Below are positions 1 through 6,673 of a stretch of 11,462 bases of DNA, in pieces. The position numbers and the translations under genes are program-made. Each line of letters starts with the position of its first letter. Position 1 is the stretch's first letter. The stretch covers positions 1 to 11,462 of the forward strand of contig CAAERF010000150.1 of the NCBI GenBank assembly GCA_900758315.1, read 5' to 3'. Source of the DNA: an uncultured Oscillospiraceae bacterium. GTDB lineage: Bacteria > Bacillota > Clostridia > Oscillospirales > Oscillospiraceae. The notes below the pieces were generated by a model, which ran no database searches, was not told the origin of the DNA, and saw nothing but the letters and a program-made list of their open reading frames with translations.

Positions 1-29
1 ATGTCGTCACTTTTTTCGATTTAATTTGA

Positions 30-52
30 TTCCGGCATCCGAGCTGCCGGAA
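30..52 (-). terminator. hairpin downstream of the Cdd1-like gene (weak terminator candidate)
   Basis: An 8-bp perfect inverted repeat, TTCCGGCA and TGCCGGAA, encloses a 7-nt loop. It lies 67 nt past the stop of the minus-strand Cdd1-like gene. The minus-strand sequence after the stem is AT-rich (TCAAATTAAAT) but is not a true U-tract, so termination activity is uncertain. Nothing else gene-like is seen in positions 1-118. Confidence 0.3.
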
Positions 53-118
53 CTCTGCGAGGCCTTTCATGATTGTTGGGTCTTACCGTCTGGGATGTCT
101 GATCTCGGATTGAAACGA

Positions 119-394
119 TTATTTTGAATCCTTCCAGTTCCACCATTTGAGCTTTTCCGGCTCGTGGACCGGGTTGTTTGCGTAGTACACCGCCAGCCGG
201 AACACATAGAGCACGCACCGGTCGTCCTGGCAGCCCTTCACCGAACAGTCCCGGGCAAACAGTTCGTCGGGATCCGCTCCGACCAAATCATCGATGGTAA
301 TGATACCGATGTCGAAAAAGTGCTGTTCCATATCAAGTCCAACACCGGGGATATTTTTCAGATCATTTTCGCTCAGTTTTTTGCGTTTCGGCAT
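119..394 (-). CDS. Cdd1-type helix-hairpin-helix protein
   Basis: A 91-residue protein resembling the small 'pathogenicity locus' Cdd1 family, whose members carry one helix-hairpin-helix and have no firmly established function. What is visible: a basic start (MPKRKK), a helix-hairpin-helix core around residues 10-38 with the IPGVG turn at 15-19, three cysteines at about 50, 55 and 60 (pattern Cx4Cx4C), and a tryptophan-rich end (KLKWWNWKD). HhH motifs usually contact DNA non-specifically, so a nucleic-acid role is plausible but not shown. The ATG is preceded by GAGG at about 8 nt. It follows ppa on the same strand after 66 nt that contain a hairpin, so it may be read through from ppa at reduced level. 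No obvious promoter of its own was found. Confidence 0.75.
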   Translation of the reverse strand: MPKRKKLSENDLKNIPGVGLDMEQHFFDIGIITIDDLVGADPDELFARDCSVKGCQDDRCVLYVFRLAVYYANNPVHEPEKLKWWNWKDSK

Positions 395-420
395 CGTTTC
401 ATCCTCACTTCTATCAAACA

Positions 421-452
421 GGGGAGACAGGTTTCAAGCGGACTGTCTCCCC
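421..452 (-). terminator. ppa / Cdd1 intergenic hairpin
   Basis: GGGGAGACAG and CTGTCTCCCC form a perfect 10-bp stem around a 12-nt loop, just past the ppa stop on the minus strand. The following minus-strand bases are TGTTTGATAG, a poor U-tract. It may be a partial terminator, or an RNA-stabilising hairpin that separates ppa expression from that of the small gene behind it. Confidence 0.4.
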
Positions 453-460
453 TGCGTTGT

Positions 461-994
461 TCAACGGCAGAATTTATCGATGTAGGCGTTCAGGCACTTT
501 TGGATGATTTCCTTGGCCGCATCCGCGCCCTGGGGCTCGTTGACCACCGTCTCCTTACCCTCCAGCATCTTGTAGACGGAGAAGAAGTGGGTCATCTCCC
601 GGAACATGTGCTCGGGCAGCTGGGATACGTCGTGGTACATATTATAGTTGGGGTCATTGAAGGGAATCGCGATGATTTTCTCATCCATCTTGCCCTGATC
701 CAGCATGGTGAACACGCCGATGGGGAAGCAGCGCACCATGCTCAGCGGGATGATGGGTTCGCTGCACAGGACCAGCACATCCAGCGGGTCGTTGTCCTCT
801 GCGTAGGTACGGGGAATAAAGCCGTAGTTGGCGGGGTAGTGGGTGGAGGTGTACAGGACCCGGTCCAAAATGATGAAACCAGTCTCCTTGTCCAGCTCAT
901 ACTTGGACTTGGAGCCCTTTTCGATTTCGATGACGGCGATAAAATCGTCGGGTTTCAGCCGGTCGGGGGTGACGTCGTGCCACAGATTTGCCAT
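461..994 (-). CDS. ppa: inorganic pyrophosphatase (family I, soluble)
   Basis: Hydrolyses pyrophosphate to two phosphates in the cytoplasm, pulling biosynthetic reactions forward; family I enzymes need Mg2+. The 177-residue length is normal for the bacterial enzyme. The family signature DNDPLDV is present (Asp67, Asp69, Asp72), with a second metal/substrate cluster at Asp99, Asp104 and Lys106, a conserved YPANYGFIP stretch (53-61) and Tyr141-Lys142. The reading frame stays open 18 codons upstream to 1048, but those codons look like leader sequence. The chosen ATG at 994 has GAAGGAG about 9 nt before it and gives MANLWHDV, a usual family N-terminus. It has an extended -10 promoter at about 1120 and a GC-rich, foldable leader. 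Some Clostridia use membrane or family II pyrophosphatases; this one is clearly family I. Confidence 0.95.
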   Translation of the reverse strand: MANLWHDVTPDRLKPDDFIAVIEIEKGSKSKYELDKETGFIILDRVLYTSTHYPANYGFIPRTYAEDNDPLDVLVLCSEPIIPLSMVRCFPIGVFTMLDQGKMDEKIIAIPFNDPNYNMYHDVSQLPEHMFREMTHFFSVYKMLEGKETVVNEPQGADAAKEIIQKCLNAYIDKFCR

Positions 995-1013
995 GTTTTC
1001 CAACTCCTTCGCT

Positions 1014-1103
1014 GCGGTCCCTGGGGCCGCCAAATTTCGGCGTGCCAATGCCTTATGATAGGCGGAGAGGGAGCATACGCCGGCCTGCGGCCCGGGCGAC
1101 CGC
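1014..1103 (-). promoter_or_regulatory. structured 5' leader of ppa
   Basis: The roughly 115-nt transcript leader between the ppa promoter and its start codon can fold into one long closed structure. GCGGTC (1103-1098 on the minus strand) pairs with GACCGC (1019-1014), with adjacent GGG/CCC pairing. Inside, GGCGT pairs with ACGCC, ATGC pairs with GCAT, and a CGCC/GGCG hairpin has a 7-nt loop (1042-1028). The closing stem ends 3 nt before the GAAGGAG ribosome binding site. I do not recognise a known riboswitch class. GC-rich DNA folds easily, so function is only inferred. Confidence 0.3.
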
Positions 1104-1119
1104 TCCTTTGGGTACTTCT

Positions 1120-1128
1120 ATTGTAGCA
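1120..1128 (-). promoter_or_regulatory. ppa promoter (extended -10)
   Basis: The minus strand reads TGC followed by TACAAT, an extended -10 that is 5 of 6 to consensus. The -35 at 17 bp (TGGCGC) is poor, which fits an extended -10 type. Transcription would start near 1113, giving a leader of about 115-120 nt before ppa. Confidence 0.5.
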
Positions 1129-1205
1129 CAGGGTCCGCCGGCGCGCCATTGGCGAACTGTGCAAAGAAAGGGAAAAAGCGGGAGCTGTTTCAGATAGATT
1201 TAAGC

Positions 1206-1234
1206 TTAAGTCCGTATACTGCACCTGTTAAAAT
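1206..1234 (+). promoter_or_regulatory. promoter of the Gld-type ABC operon
   Basis: TTAAGT (1206-1211), a 17-bp spacer and TAAAAT (1229-1234), with TG one base before the -10 (extended -10). A 10-bp palindrome TTAAGCTTAA (1200-1209) overlaps the -35, a position suited to an operator. A small hairpin GGTCC-gcc-GGACC (1246-1258) sits just after the expected start site. The ribosome binding site AAAGGAGG is at 1271-1278. Confidence 0.5.
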
Positions 1235-1286
1235 CCCCTGATTTGGGTCCGCCGGACCTGAAGCGTTTTCAAAGGAGGAAGAAACT

Positions 1287-2345
1287 GTGATTGAAATCAG
1301 GAACCTGGTCAAGCGCTACGGCGACCACGTGGCGGTGGATCACCTGAACCTGATCCTGGAGGAGGGGAAGGTCTACGGCTTCCTGGGCCCCAACGGGGCG
1401 GGCAAGTCCACCACCATGAATATCATGACCGGTTATCTCAGCGCCACCGAGGGCGATGTCATCGTCAACGGCCACAGCATTCTGGACGAGCCGGAGGAGG
1501 CCAAAGCCTGTATCGGCTACCTGCCGGAGCAGCCGCCGGTGTATATGGACATGACGGTGCTGGAGTACCTGACCTTCTGCGCGGAGCTGAAAAAGGTGCC
1601 GGCGGAAGAGCGGCCGGTACAGATCCAGAAGGTGATCCGGATGACCCAGCTGGAGCCGGTGGCGGGCCGGCTGATTGCCAACCTGTCCAAGGGCTATCGC
1701 CAGCGGGTGGGGCTGGCCCAGGCGATTCTGGGATTCCCGCCCATCATCATTCTGGACGAGCCCACGGTGGGCCTGGACCCCAAGCAGATCATTGAGATCC
1801 GCAGCCTGATTTCCAATCTGGCCAAAGAGCATACGGTGATCCTCAGCTCCCACATTCTGTCCGAGGTCCAGGCGGTGTGCGACCAGATCATCATCATCCA
1901 CCACGGCAAGCTGCTGGCCAACGACACGCCGGACCGGCTGGAGGAAGAGCTGGGCGGCGGCAACATCCTGCATCTGACCGTAAAGGGGAGCCGGGCGGCG
2001 GTGGAACAGTTGCTGTCCGAGACGCCGGGCGTAGGGATCGGGAGCCTGGAGCAGGAGGAAGATCTGGTGTACGCCACCGTGAAGATGGGCGCGAACGATC
2101 CCCGGGAGCGGCTGTTCTACGCCTGCGCGGACCAGCGGATGCCCATTCTGGACCTGCACCTGGATGAGACCAGTCTGGAGCAGGTGTTCCTGCGGCTGAC
2201 CAGCGACGCGGTTGTGGCGCCGCCGGAGAAAAAGCGGCGGCGACTGCTGCGGCGGAAGCCGGAGAAGGAGCAGACGGCAGTGGTCCCGGCACAGATGCCG
2301 GCGGAACCCGATGCGCCGGAAACCCATGAGGAGGTGTCTGACTGA
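1287..2345 (+). CDS. ABC transporter ATP-binding protein, GldA/CcmA type
   Basis: Cytoplasmic ATPase that would power the ABC-2 permease encoded next. The 352-residue protein has Walker A GPNGAGKST (34-42), a Q-loop Gln at about 82, a signature LSKGYRQR (133-140, a common variant of LSGGQ), Walker B IIILDEP (153-159) and a switch His at 189 (SSH). After the nucleotide-binding domain comes a C-terminal extension typical of drug/lipid/gliding-type exporters, then a basic run near 315-324 (KKRRRLLRRK) and a Pro/Glu-rich tail. The start is GTG, with AAAGGAGG 8 nt upstream. The stop overlaps the next start by 1 nt (TGATG), indicating translational coupling. Substrate unknown. Confidence 0.93.
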   Translation: MIEIRNLVKRYGDHVAVDHLNLILEEGKVYGFLGPNGAGKSTTMNIMTGYLSATEGDVIVNGHSILDEPEEAKACIGYLPEQPPVYMDMTVLEYLTFCAELKKVPAEERPVQIQKVIRMTQLEPVAGRLIANLSKGYRQRVGLAQAILGFPPIIILDEPTVGLDPKQIIEIRSLISNLAKEHTVILSSHILSEVQAVCDQIIIIHHGKLLANDTPDRLEEELGGGNILHLTVKGSRAAVEQLLSETPGVGIGSLEQEEDLVYATVKMGANDPRERLFYACADQRMPILDLHLDETSLEQVFLRLTSDAVVAPPEKKRRRLLRRKPEKEQTAVVPAQMPAEPDAPETHEEVSD

Positions 2346-3223
2346 TGAAAGCGATCTATAAACGGGAGCTGGGGACCTATTTCCACTCCATGACCGGCAG
2401 CGTCTGTGTGGCCTTTATGCTGGCGGCAGTGGGACTGTACTTTATGGTGTACAACCTGTACCAGGGCTCGCCCAGCTTTGCCAACGCCCTGGTGTCCGCC
2501 GTGTACCTGTTCATTGTGGTGATCCCGCTGCTGACCATGCGCTCGGTGGCGGAGGACCGGCGGAACAAGACCGATCAGCTCCTGCTCACCGCTCCGGTGT
2601 CGGTCACCGGCGTGGTGATGGGGAAGTTTTTCGCCATGGTCACGGTATTTGCCGTACCCTGTGTGCTCTACTGCCTGTGCCCGCTGATTATGAAGCTGGC
2701 CAGCGGCAGTGAGGGCGTGGTCTACTTCAAGTCGGACTACGCCACTCTGCTGGCCTTCCTGCTGCTGGGATGCCTGTATATCTCCATCGGCCTGTTCATC
2801 TCCTCTCTCACTGAAAGTCAGATCATCGCCGCCGTGGCCACGGTGGGCGTGCTGGTCCTGCTCTACCTGTGGGATGGCATCCTCAACTTCCTGCCCACCA
2901 CCGCCAGCGGCAACCTGGTGGGGATGATCGTGGTGGTCCTGCTGGTGGCACTGCTGCTGTACAGCCTGACCTCCAGCGCGGCGATCGGCGGCGCGGTAGC
3001 TGCCATAGGGATTGTGGCCCTGGTGGTGTGCTACCTGATCAAATCCGCTCTGTTCTCCAACCTCCTGCCCAACCTGCTGGGAACCTTCTCCCTGACCGCC
3101 GTGCTGGACAACTTTGCCACGGACTATATCTTTGACGTGGGCGGACTGGTGCTCTACGTGTCTCTGACCTTCCTGATGCTGTTTTTGACCGTTCAGATGA
3201 TTCAGAGACGGCGTTGGAACTGA
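2345..3223 (+). CDS. ABC-2 type permease, GldF-like
   Basis: Integral membrane subunit pairing with the upstream ATPase. The 292 residues hold about six to eight hydrophobic helices (roughly 17-37, 46-64, 95-116, 132-154, 160-176, 191-207, 212-233, 264-286). After the second helix comes the hallmark amphipathic stretch of ABC-2/GldF permeases, MRSVAEDRRNKTDQLLLTAP (65-84), matching the family pattern MR..aEe...gT.e.LLtaP. GAGGAGGT (2328-2335) inside the end of the ATPase gene serves as the ribosome binding site. GldF is named for Bacteroidetes gliding motility, but homologues are widespread in non-gliding bacteria, and gliding should not be inferred here. Confidence 0.9.
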   Translation: MKAIYKRELGTYFHSMTGSVCVAFMLAAVGLYFMVYNLYQGSPSFANALVSAVYLFIVVIPLLTMRSVAEDRRNKTDQLLLTAPVSVTGVVMGKFFAMVTVFAVPCVLYCLCPLIMKLASGSEGVVYFKSDYATLLAFLLLGCLYISIGLFISSLTESQIIAAVATVGVLVLLYLWDGILNFLPTTASGNLVGMIVVVLLVALLLYSLTSSAAIGGAVAAIGIVALVVCYLIKSALFSNLLPNLLGTFSLTAVLDNFATDYIFDVGGLVLYVSLTFLMLFLTVQMIQRRRWN

Positions 3224-3235
3224 GGAGGTGCCCTG

Positions 3236-4780
3236 ATGAGCATGAAGAAAACTGAGAACAAGGCGGGAAAGCGGGCCAAAAGAGGCGGTCTGACCGTCAT
3301 GCGGACCGCGCGCGGAAAGAACGGCCTGCTCTCCACCGGCATGATCGCCCTGGTGGTGGCCATTGTGGTGGTGTTCAACATCGCGGTCAACCAGCTGCCC
3401 TCCGGGGTCCGGCAGTTTGACATCTCCACCAGCAAGATCTATGAGATCTCGGACACCACCCGGGAGTACCTGGACCAACTGGACAAGGACGTGACTATCA
3501 CCGTGGTGGCGGCGGACGAGAACATCGACTACCGGCTCAGCCACTTCCTGGACCTGTACACCGCCCTGTCCGACCACCTGACCCAAGATAAGGTGGACCC
3601 GGTGGCCTATCCCTCCGCCCTCACCGAGTACGACTGCGAGGAGAACTCGGTGGTGGTCCAGTGCGAGGAAACCGATCAGTCCTACGTCATTCCCATTGAC
3701 GACATTCTGGTGCCGGACAGCTACTACCTGTATTATTACAACGAGACCGTCTACAGCGAGTTTGACGGGGACGGTCAGCTGACCAGCGCCATCGACTCGG
3801 TGGTCTCCAACGCCAGCCACAAGGTCTACCGGGTCACCAACCACAACGAGGCCGATCTGGGGTCGGAGATCTCTGCGCTGCTGACCAAGAACCACTTCTC
3901 CGTCAACGACCTGAGCCTGCTGTTGGACGGCGGGATTCCAGACGACTGCGAGGTGCTGATTCTGAACCAGCCCACCAAGGATCTGGCCAAGGACGAGCTG
4001 AAGATGATCCAGAAGTACCTGAAACAGGGCGGACAGGTGTCCCTGATCCTGGCCAGCGAGGGCTTTGACCACCCCAATTTGGACACGCTGATGAAGGAGT
4101 ACGGCCTGGAGCTGGCCGGCGGCTATGCCGGCGACACCCAGCGCTACTACACCAGCGCCCAGAGCTACCTGACCTTCTTCCCGGAGCTGAACACGGACAG
4201 TGAGGCCAACACCGGCCTGACCGCAGAGGATCTGGCCCTGGTCAACCAGGCCCTGGCCATGAAGCAGGTGGACCCGGAGCGGGATACCATCACCGTGGAC
4301 GCCTTCCTGACCACCTCGGAGAGCGGTCTGAAGGTCGTCAGTAAAGATGACTACGCCGAGGGCAAGTATGTGGTGGGCGCCACCGCCAGCGAAGTGGTGG
4401 GGCAGAAGGAGGACACCGACGACGGGGAAGAGACCGGTGAAGGAGATACCTCTGACGCCGACAGCTCTGAGGCGGACGCGGAGGAGGAAGAGAACAACGA
4501 CATTGTCTCCAGACTGACCGTGATCACCGCTAACTCCCTGATTGACGATAACATCTGCGGCCAGTTTGGTGACGCCATCTGCAACCTGACCGTGTATATG
4601 AACACCCTGACCACCGCCTTTGACGACACCAGCACCATCTCCATCCCGTCCAAGAGCCTGCAGACGGCCACCAATACCGTCACCAGCGCCGGGGTCTGGA
4701 GTATGCTCTACCTGGCAGTGCTGCCGCTGGCCGCCCTGATCATCGGCTTTGTGGTCTGGTACCGCCGCCGGAAGCTGTAA
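3236..4780 (+). CDS. GldG-like membrane-anchored ABC system protein
   Basis: A 514-residue partner of the ABC permease. It has a strongly basic N-terminus (about 1-28), a membrane helix at about 33-52, a large extracytoplasmic region, and a C-terminal helix at about 488-509 followed by RRRKL, so both ends should be cytoplasmic. The post-helix segment RQFDISTSKIYEISDTTREY (59-78) matches the GldG-type pattern (D.t..k.ysLs..t...l). A central part around 195-285 looks like the family's ABC-associated alpha/beta domain (VLILNQPTKDL, GGQVSLIL). An acidic, Ser/Thr-rich low-complexity stretch (about 391-421) interrupts the later part. The ATG follows GAGGAGG and lies 12 nt after the permease stop. 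Function in the complex is not known; it may bind substrate or link to the envelope. Confidence 0.85.
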   Translation: MSMKKTENKAGKRAKRGGLTVMRTARGKNGLLSTGMIALVVAIVVVFNIAVNQLPSGVRQFDISTSKIYEISDTTREYLDQLDKDVTITVVAADENIDYRLSHFLDLYTALSDHLTQDKVDPVAYPSALTEYDCEENSVVVQCEETDQSYVIPIDDILVPDSYYLYYYNETVYSEFDGDGQLTSAIDSVVSNASHKVYRVTNHNEADLGSEISALLTKNHFSVNDLSLLLDGGIPDDCEVLILNQPTKDLAKDELKMIQKYLKQGGQVSLILASEGFDHPNLDTLMKEYGLELAGGYAGDTQRYYTSAQSYLTFFPELNTDSEANTGLTAEDLALVNQALAMKQVDPERDTITVDAFLTTSESGLKVVSKDDYAEGKYVVGATASEVVGQKEDTDDGEETGEGDTSDADSSEADAEEEENNDIVSRLTVITANSLIDDNICGQFGDAICNLTVYMNTLTTAFDDTSTISIPSKSLQTATNTVTSAGVWSMLYLAVLPLAALIIGFVVWYRRRKL

Positions 4781-4789
4781 GGAGGTACT

Positions 4790-5890
4790 ATGGCGAAGAA
4801 GAAAAAACAGCTGTTGACCCTGCTCATTGTGCTGGGAGTGGTAGTGCTCCTGTTGGTGGGCATGCTGGTCTGGAACTGGTACAGTGAAAAACAGAAGGCC
4901 GCGGCTGAGGAGGCGGCGCAGATCCACGTGACCACTGTGGAGGATCCGGTGAAGCTCACCTACTGCAACGGCACGGATACCCTGACCTTCACCAAAGAGG
5001 ACGACGAGTGGGAGTCTGAGGACGTCCCGGACTTCCCGCTGGACAGCTCCTATGTGGAGACCATCGTCACCACCCTGGAAGAGCTGACCGCCGAGCGGGA
5101 GCTGGACGTGGTGGATGAGCTGAGCGCCTACGGCCTGGAGGATCCCCAGCAGTGGGTCACCGTCACCGATGAGGACGGAACCTCCGCAACCCTGTACCTG
5201 GGCAACACCACCGGCGAGAGCAACACCTACGCCATGGTGGGGAAGGACGGGGAGACCATCTACACCATCTCCAGCGATCTGGTGAACAACATGGGCTATG
5301 ACCTGTACGGCATGGCCGAGCTGGCGGAGTTCCCGGCTCTGTCCAGCAGCAACACAAAGACGGTCACCATCAACGGCAAAATGAAGAGCACCCTGACGGT
5401 GAAGGAAGTGGAGAGCGAAGAGGCGGACGAGGACGACGAGGAGACCTCCAGTGCGGACAGCTCCGCCGAAGGGGAGGATACCAAGGAGTACAACTGGTAC
5501 CTGTCCGGCGAGGTGGATGTGACCAAGGAGGCCTATCTCACCGCGCTGCGGACCGAAATTGACTCCATCTCCTTCTCCAGCCTCCACGACTTCCAGCCCA
5601 GCCAGTCGGAGCGGAAGGGCTACGGCCTCACCGAGCCCACTGCGGCGCTGACGGTGCAGTATCTGGACGACGAGGACGAAGAGCAGACCGTGACCCTGCT
5701 CATCGGCTCCGAGTACACCGACGCCGACGGGACTGCGTACTACTACGCCATGCTGAAAGGGCGTGACGACGAGGTGTACCTGATCAGTCAGGACAGCATC
5801 CAGCAGACTGTGGCCGCGGCCAAAAGCGGCTACGCCCAGGCCTCCGCCGACTACGATGAGGCCCAGGAGGATACGGAAACTTCAGAATAA
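4790..5890 (+). CDS. DUF4340 protein, last gene of the ABC operon
   Basis: A 366-residue protein with a Lys-rich start, one membrane helix (about 7-29) and an extracytoplasmic remainder. DUF4340 proteins regularly sit beside GldG-like genes, which fits this position 9 nt after that gene with GGAGG as ribosome binding site. Two halves look related: residues 112-165 (AYGLEDP..., then a beta-rich stretch with LYLGN, YAMV and IYTIS) and residues 276-337 (GYGLTEP..., then LLIGS, YYAML and VYLIS). This suggests an internal duplication. The halves are separated by an acidic Ser-rich linker (about 208-230) similar in character to that of the preceding protein. The C-terminus is also acidic. Biochemical role unknown. 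Confidence 0.85.
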   Translation: MAKKKKQLLTLLIVLGVVVLLLVGMLVWNWYSEKQKAAAEEAAQIHVTTVEDPVKLTYCNGTDTLTFTKEDDEWESEDVPDFPLDSSYVETIVTTLEELTAERELDVVDELSAYGLEDPQQWVTVTDEDGTSATLYLGNTTGESNTYAMVGKDGETIYTISSDLVNNMGYDLYGMAELAEFPALSSSNTKTVTINGKMKSTLTVKEVESEEADEDDEETSSADSSAEGEDTKEYNWYLSGEVDVTKEAYLTALRTEIDSISFSSLHDFQPSQSERKGYGLTEPTAALTVQYLDDEDEEQTVTLLIGSEYTDADGTAYYYAMLKGRDDEVYLISQDSIQQTVAAAKSGYAQASADYDEAQEDTETSE

Positions 5891-5901
5891 GCAACCCATG
5901 G

Positions 5902-5930
5902 GAGAGGGCGGGCGGACAGCTCGCCTTCTC
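5902..5930 (+). terminator. hairpin after the ABC operon (weak terminator candidate)
   Basis: GAGAGGGCG (5902-5910) pairs with CGCCTTCTC (5922-5930) as 9 bp including one G-U pair, 11 nt past the DUF4340 stop. It is followed by TTGCGTGGCGG rather than a U-run, so it may only attenuate, allowing some read-through into the two-component genes. Confidence 0.35.
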
Positions 5931-5959
5931 TTGCGTGGCGGTAGAAAAACAGGTAAAAT
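5931..5959 (+). promoter_or_regulatory. promoter of the two-component operon
   Basis: TTGCGT (5931-5936), a 17-bp spacer and TAAAAT (5954-5959). The -10 is 5 of 6 and the -35 is 3 of 6 to consensus. It starts a leader of about 30 nt with a near-perfect ribosome binding site GGAGGTGATA (5981-5990). Confidence 0.45.
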
Positions 5960-5995
5960 AGAGACAGTTCTCGAATTTTTGGAGGTGATACGGCC

Positions 5996-6673
5996 ATGCG
6001 GGTGCTGATTGTAGAGGATGAGCGGCGGCTGGCCCGAACCCTGGCGGACCTGATGGAGGCCCACAACTATACGGCGGACCTGTCCTACGACGGGGAGTCG
6101 GGGCTGGATAACGCCCTGTCCGGCATCTATGACGTGATTCTGCTGGATGTGATGCTGCCCAAGCGGAACGGATACGAGGTGGCCCGGCAGCTGCGTGCGG
6201 CGGGCAACCGGACGCCCATCCTGATGCTCACGGCCCGGACTGAGGTGGATGACCGGATCACCGGCCTGGACTCCGGCGCGGACTATTACCTGACCAAGCC
6301 CTTCGACTCCAATGAGCTGCTGGCCTGCATCCGGGCCATCACCCGCCGCAGCAACGACACGGTGGACAACAGCATGACCTTTGGGGACCTGCGGCTGGAG
6401 CTGGACAGCTGCCAGCTGTTCTGCGGCGAGCGGTCGGTGCGGCTGAGCAAGAAGGAGTTTGAGATTCTCAGCAAGCTCATGGCCAATGGGGAGAAGGTTG
6501 TGACCAAGGAGCAGCTGATCCTGTCGGTCTGGGGCTATGAGTCGGACGCGGAGGACAACAATGTGGAGGTGTACATCTCCTTTCTGCGCAAAAAACTCAA
6601 GCATCTCAAGAGCGGCGTCACCATCAAAACCCTGCGTCTGCTGGGATACCACCTACAGGAGGGTGCGTCATGA
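5996..6673 (+). CDS. OmpR/PhoB-type response regulator
   Basis: A 225-residue cytoplasmic transcription factor. The receiver domain (1-116) keeps all key residues: acidic pair Glu7-Asp8, phospho-acceptor Asp51 (VILLDVMLP), Thr79, and Lys101 in LTKPF. The winged-helix DNA-binding domain spans about 125-222, with LSKKEFEILSKLM, the VWGYESDAEDNNVEVYISFLRKKL recognition region (written here as a family match at 178-201) and the terminal wing LRLLGYHL. Its stop overlaps the kinase start by 4 nt (ATGA), the normal arrangement for a cognate pair. The ABC operon directly upstream on the same strand is a candidate target by proximity only; no direct repeats typical of an OmpR-family binding box were identified upstream of it. 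Confidence 0.95.
   Translation: MRVLIVEDERRLARTLADLMEAHNYTADLSYDGESGLDNALSGIYDVILLDVMLPKRNGYEVARQLRAAGNRTPILMLTARTEVDDRITGLDSGADYYLTKPFDSNELLACIRAITRRSNDTVDNSMTFGDLRLELDSCQLFCGERSVRLSKKEFEILSKLMANGEKVVTKEQLILSVWGYESDAEDNNVEVYISFLRKKLKHLKSGVTIKTLRLLGYHLQEGAS

Noticed and set aside
995..1048. N-terminal extension of the pyrophosphatase from an upstream in-frame ATG
   Set aside because: The ATG at 994 has a good ribosome binding site and gives a normal family N-terminus. The extra 18 residues match leader RNA that can base-pair.
164..1126. Open frame of 320 codons on the plus strand
   Set aside because: It runs antisense through the Cdd1-like gene and ppa. The composition is low-information and matches no family, while the opposite strand carries clear motifs.
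1269..2327. Open frame of 352 codons on the minus strand
   Set aside because: Antisense to the ABC ATPase with its Walker motifs; rich in Arg, His and Gln with no recognisable domain.
2117..5587. Open frame of 1156 codons on the minus strand opposite the ABC operon
   Set aside because: It is the antisense of four well-supported genes in GC-rich DNA, where stop codons are rare. Its translation is His/Gln/Val/Gly-rich with no domain, and it lacks a sensible start context.
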